64,000 nucleotides of DNA from JBQTKD01 sp052386455 (GTDB taxonomy: Bacteria > Actinomycetota > Actinomycetes > Sporichthyales > Sporichthyaceae), in the NCBI GenBank assembly GCA_052386455.1, contig JBQTKD010000047.1, positions 4,049 through 68,048 on the forward strand, written 5' to 3'. The position numbers and the translations under genes were made by a program. The notes under the pieces were generated by a model, which did not search any database, had not been told where the DNA came from, and saw nothing but the letters and a program-made list of their open reading frames with translations. Position 1 is the first letter of the stretch. Every line of letters begins with the position of its first letter. This document shows positions 62,341 to 64,000 of the stretch, piece by piece.

Positions 62341-63017
62341 CGACGCCTATGCCACCGGAGCGACAGAGCGTCAGCATCGTCCTGCTCGGCGCGTTCAATC
62401 CAAGGATCTTCACGCCGTCCTGGTTCGTGGCCCGGAACCTGCTCCCGGCCCAGGTGGTGGAGGAGGGAAGTATCGCGCTGATCAACAACGACCTCTCGGC
62501 GTTCAGCACCGACTGGTGCCGATTGGAGGTCATCGCCGAGCGATTCCTGCTCGCCTCGGACAACGCTCCCGTCGATGCGGCTCTACGCGATCTTGCCGCA
62601 GGGACCTTCCGCGTTCTCGAGCACACGCCGGTCGCTGCAATCGGAGTCAACTTCTCCGCTCACTACCGGCTTCCGGACGAAGCCTCGTGGCATCGTTTCG
62701 GGCATCGGCTCGCGCCCAAGGAGACTGTGTGGGATTCGATCTTGGAGTCGGCCGGGACGCGATCACTACTGATCGAAGGCTTGCGGACCGACGGGTACGC
62801 GGGACACGTTCGGGTCAAGGTGGAGCCCTCGGTCGTGGTGGGCCACGGTATCTTCATCGAGGTCAACGACGAGTTTCGCAAGGACGAAGCGGTCCCGGCG
62901 TCTAGTTGGGTACCGGATGTCCTGAACGGCCAGTGGCAGGCCATCGCCGATCGGTCGCGCACCATCAAGGACCACTTGCTATCCGTCGCACTTGAAGGGC
63001 GAGGCTCGGAAGCATGA
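62337..63017 (+). CDS. Uncharacterised protein of the restriction-modification island
   Basis: 226 residues from ATG 62337 (ATGA overlap with the methyltransferase stop). No family recognised. Soluble, alpha/beta: SVSIVLLGAFNPRIFTPSWFVARNLLP, then FSAHYRLPDEASWHRFGHRLAPKETVWDSIL and VKVEPSVVVGHGIFIEVNDEFRKD. Base composition is lower in G+C than the Res gene. Co-translated with the R-M genes, so it may be an accessory or antitoxin-like component; unknown. Confidence 0.7.
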   Translation: MTTPMPPERQSVSIVLLGAFNPRIFTPSWFVARNLLPAQVVEEGSIALINNDLSAFSTDWCRLEVIAERFLLASDNAPVDAALRDLAAGTFRVLEHTPVAAIGVNFSAHYRLPDEASWHRFGHRLAPKETVWDSILESAGTRSLLIEGLRTDGYAGHVRVKVEPSVVVGHGIFIEVNDEFRKDEAVPASSWVPDVLNGQWQAIADRSRTIKDHLLSVALEGRGSEA

Positions 63018-63526
63018 CCGCGACACAAGTGCCCGACACCGGCACCCGAACTGTCGTTGTCGCCGCGCCCAACCCCTTGCGGGTCCCCAGTCTCCCGGGC
63101 CCCGAAGAGCACTGGTGGCCGAGGGAACGTGCGCGTGCAGCGTCCACCGCGGTGCCCACGGAATCGGGTTCTGCTTCCCCCGGATCAGCCGGCGTGCCCG
63201 TTGCGGAGACTGTTCGCCTCAGATCGCACCGCAACCTCGCGCGCCGTGGGGAGCGAGCAGAGTCCTCGTTCGTCGCGAGCGCACGATGGGAAGGCGCGAT
63301 CACCGAGGTTCTCGATACCTACTTCGTCGCCCACGTGGTGGATCTCGACCTCGACGAGGAAGCGATCGTCGAGTTCGACCTGGCGGAGATCGCCGAAGGC
63401 GATCGGCCGCTATGCGAGATCGGAGCGCGGTTCTACTGGTCGATCGGGTACACGACCGCGCCTGGCGGGTCGCGCTCGAGAACCTCGCGCCTGCATTTTC
63501 GCAGAATTGGCAGACCCGCGCGGTAG
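63014..63526 (+). CDS. Uncharacterised protein of the restriction-modification island
   Basis: 170 residues from ATG 63014, overlapping the previous stop. The first 80 residues look disordered (Pro/Ser/Ala/Arg-rich), followed by a folded part: SSFVASARWEGAITEVLDTYFVAHVVDLDLDEEAIVEFDLAEIAEGDRPLCEIGARFYWSIGY. This resembles a small beta-barrel or sheet; no family recognised. Part of the same overlapped gene string. Confidence 0.6.
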   Translation: MTATQVPDTGTRTVVVAAPNPLRVPSLPGPEEHWWPRERARAASTAVPTESGSASPGSAGVPVAETVRLRSHRNLARRGERAESSFVASARWEGAITEVLDTYFVAHVVDLDLDEEAIVEFDLAEIAEGDRPLCEIGARFYWSIGYTTAPGGSRSRTSRLHFRRIGRPAR

Positions 63527-63536
63527 CGTTCGCCGG

Positions 63537-63896
63537 GTGCAGGGACTGCCACCACCCTCGACACAGCCGCCCTCGGCAGATGTCGTAGAGATCAGCGTGT
63601 TCGGGCCGGGCTATGGAGAGTGCGTCGTCGTGCACCTCGGCGACGGCGAGTGGCTCGTCGTCGATTCGTGCACCTTCGGACGCGGAGGCGCGCCTGCCGC
63701 CTTGACCTACCTGGATGAGATCGGCGTAGACGTCCCCACGCAGGTGGTTCTTGTCGTCGCCACTCACTGGCACGACGACCATGTGCGCGGACTCCGCAGC
63801 GTGGTCGAGGAGGCCCCGCAGGCTCAGGTGTGGATGTCGGCAGCCATCGGCTTTGCCGAGTTGATGGCTCTCACCCTCTCTGCCAACCTGGGTTGA
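63537..63896 (+). CDS. Metallo-beta-lactamase-fold protein, N-terminal fragment
   Basis: 119 residues from GTG 63537. It has the opening of an MBL-fold hydrolase: ISVFGPGYGECVVVHLGDGEWLVVDSC, then the zinc motif THWHDDHVRGL (HxHxDH). Full-length relatives are about 250-400 residues with more metal ligands further on; this frame stops shortly after an added helix (SAAIGFAELMALTLSANLG). It is either truncated or carries a frameshift near its end. Ten nt after the previous gene; in the island's transcription direction. Confidence 0.6.
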   Translation: MQGLPPPSTQPPSADVVEISVFGPGYGECVVVHLGDGEWLVVDSCTFGRGGAPAALTYLDEIGVDVPTQVVLVVATHWHDDHVRGLRSVVEEAPQAQVWMSAAIGFAELMALTLSANLG

Positions 63897-63952
63897 GGCA
63901 CCCGCCCCCTGAGAATCACTGACCCGAGGGCGGGGATGGAGACTCCCCGATC

Positions 63953-64000
63953 GTGAAATCGAATTCGACCACTGACGGCCGGGCCGGCATCGCCGATGCT
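63953..64000 (+). CDS. Start of a gene cut by the window edge
   Basis: An open frame from GTG 63953 runs off the window (VKSNSTTDGRAGIADA). GGAG at 63938 could be the ribosome site. Too short to identify. Confidence 0.3.
   Translation, partial: MKSNSTTDGRAGIADA

Noticed and set aside
63897..64000. Attachment site or integrase at the island end
   Set aside because: Only a short open frame and a weak GGGGA/TCCCC hairpin are visible; no direct repeat or integrase motif.

Overview
The window comes from the chromosome of a high-GC actinobacterium. The evidence is G+C-rich coding sequence with GTG and TTG starts, OpcA beside glucose-6-phosphate dehydrogenase, class II DAHP synthase, a SAV_6107-type HEPN protein, an acVLRF1 release factor, a small Gbn-like DNA-binding protein and IdeR-type iron boxes. 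The suf region lacks the mycolate-type neighbours seen in Mycobacterium, so I place it outside the mycolate-producing group. I cannot name genus or species. I see no tRNA, rRNA, CRISPR array or insertion sequence.

Layout. 1-5.8 kb: FUSC membrane protein, oligopeptide-type binding lipoprotein, aroF (class II DAHP synthase), threonine aldolase. 5.8-8.6 kb: bacterioferritin, its ferredoxin and a PASTA-domain Ser/Thr kinase. 8.7-13.5 kb: thiamine locus (thiG-thiS-thiO on the minus strand; an Rv2175c-like protein and thiE on the plus strand) around a three-unit 95-nt tandem repeat, then a DUF5302 protein and metF. 13.7-19.5 kb: phytoene-desaturase-like oxidoreductase, VOC protein, ArsC-like protein, SDR, a HEPN/ArfB pair behind a LexA-like box, and a Pro/Ala-tailed secreted protein. 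19.5-28 kb, minus strand: pentose-phosphate and glycolysis cluster tkt-tal-pgi-zwf-opcA-pgl. 28-36 kb: haem A pathway (ctaB, ctaA), several uncharacterised genes, an AAA ATPase and a two-gene ABC transporter. 35.5-43 kb: sufR-B-D-C-S-U-T, followed by acVLRF1 and a DUF6994 protein. 43-48 kb, minus strand: methyltransferase, lipoprotein and a Liv-type transporter with fused permease-ATPase. 48-54.5 kb: ABC-F protein, Gbn-like protein, enoyl-CoA hydratase, ABC exporter, pirin and a short DUF4192-like protein. 54.5-64 kb: two coupled exported or anchored proteins, then a restriction-modification island (Type III-like helicase-nuclease, DNA methyltransferase, two unknowns, an MBL-fold fragment and the start of another gene).

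How genes work together. The bfd, bfr and suf genes carry related iron-box-like palindromes, which suggests one iron regulon covering iron storage, mobilisation and Fe-S assembly. The tkt-pgl cluster supplies NADPH and pentoses, and erythrose-4-phosphate for the DAHP synthase at 3.3 kb. ctaB and ctaA make haem A.

The structures not explained by genes are: (i) a sequence-conserved family of stop-codon-proximal hairpins, (ii) three copies of a 38-nt module with two DnaA-box-like nonamers at identical spacing, each ahead of a gene of unknown function, (iii) the 95-nt array in the thi divergent region, and (iv) a base-composition mosaic inside the DNA methyltransferase that coincides with its expected target-recognition region.
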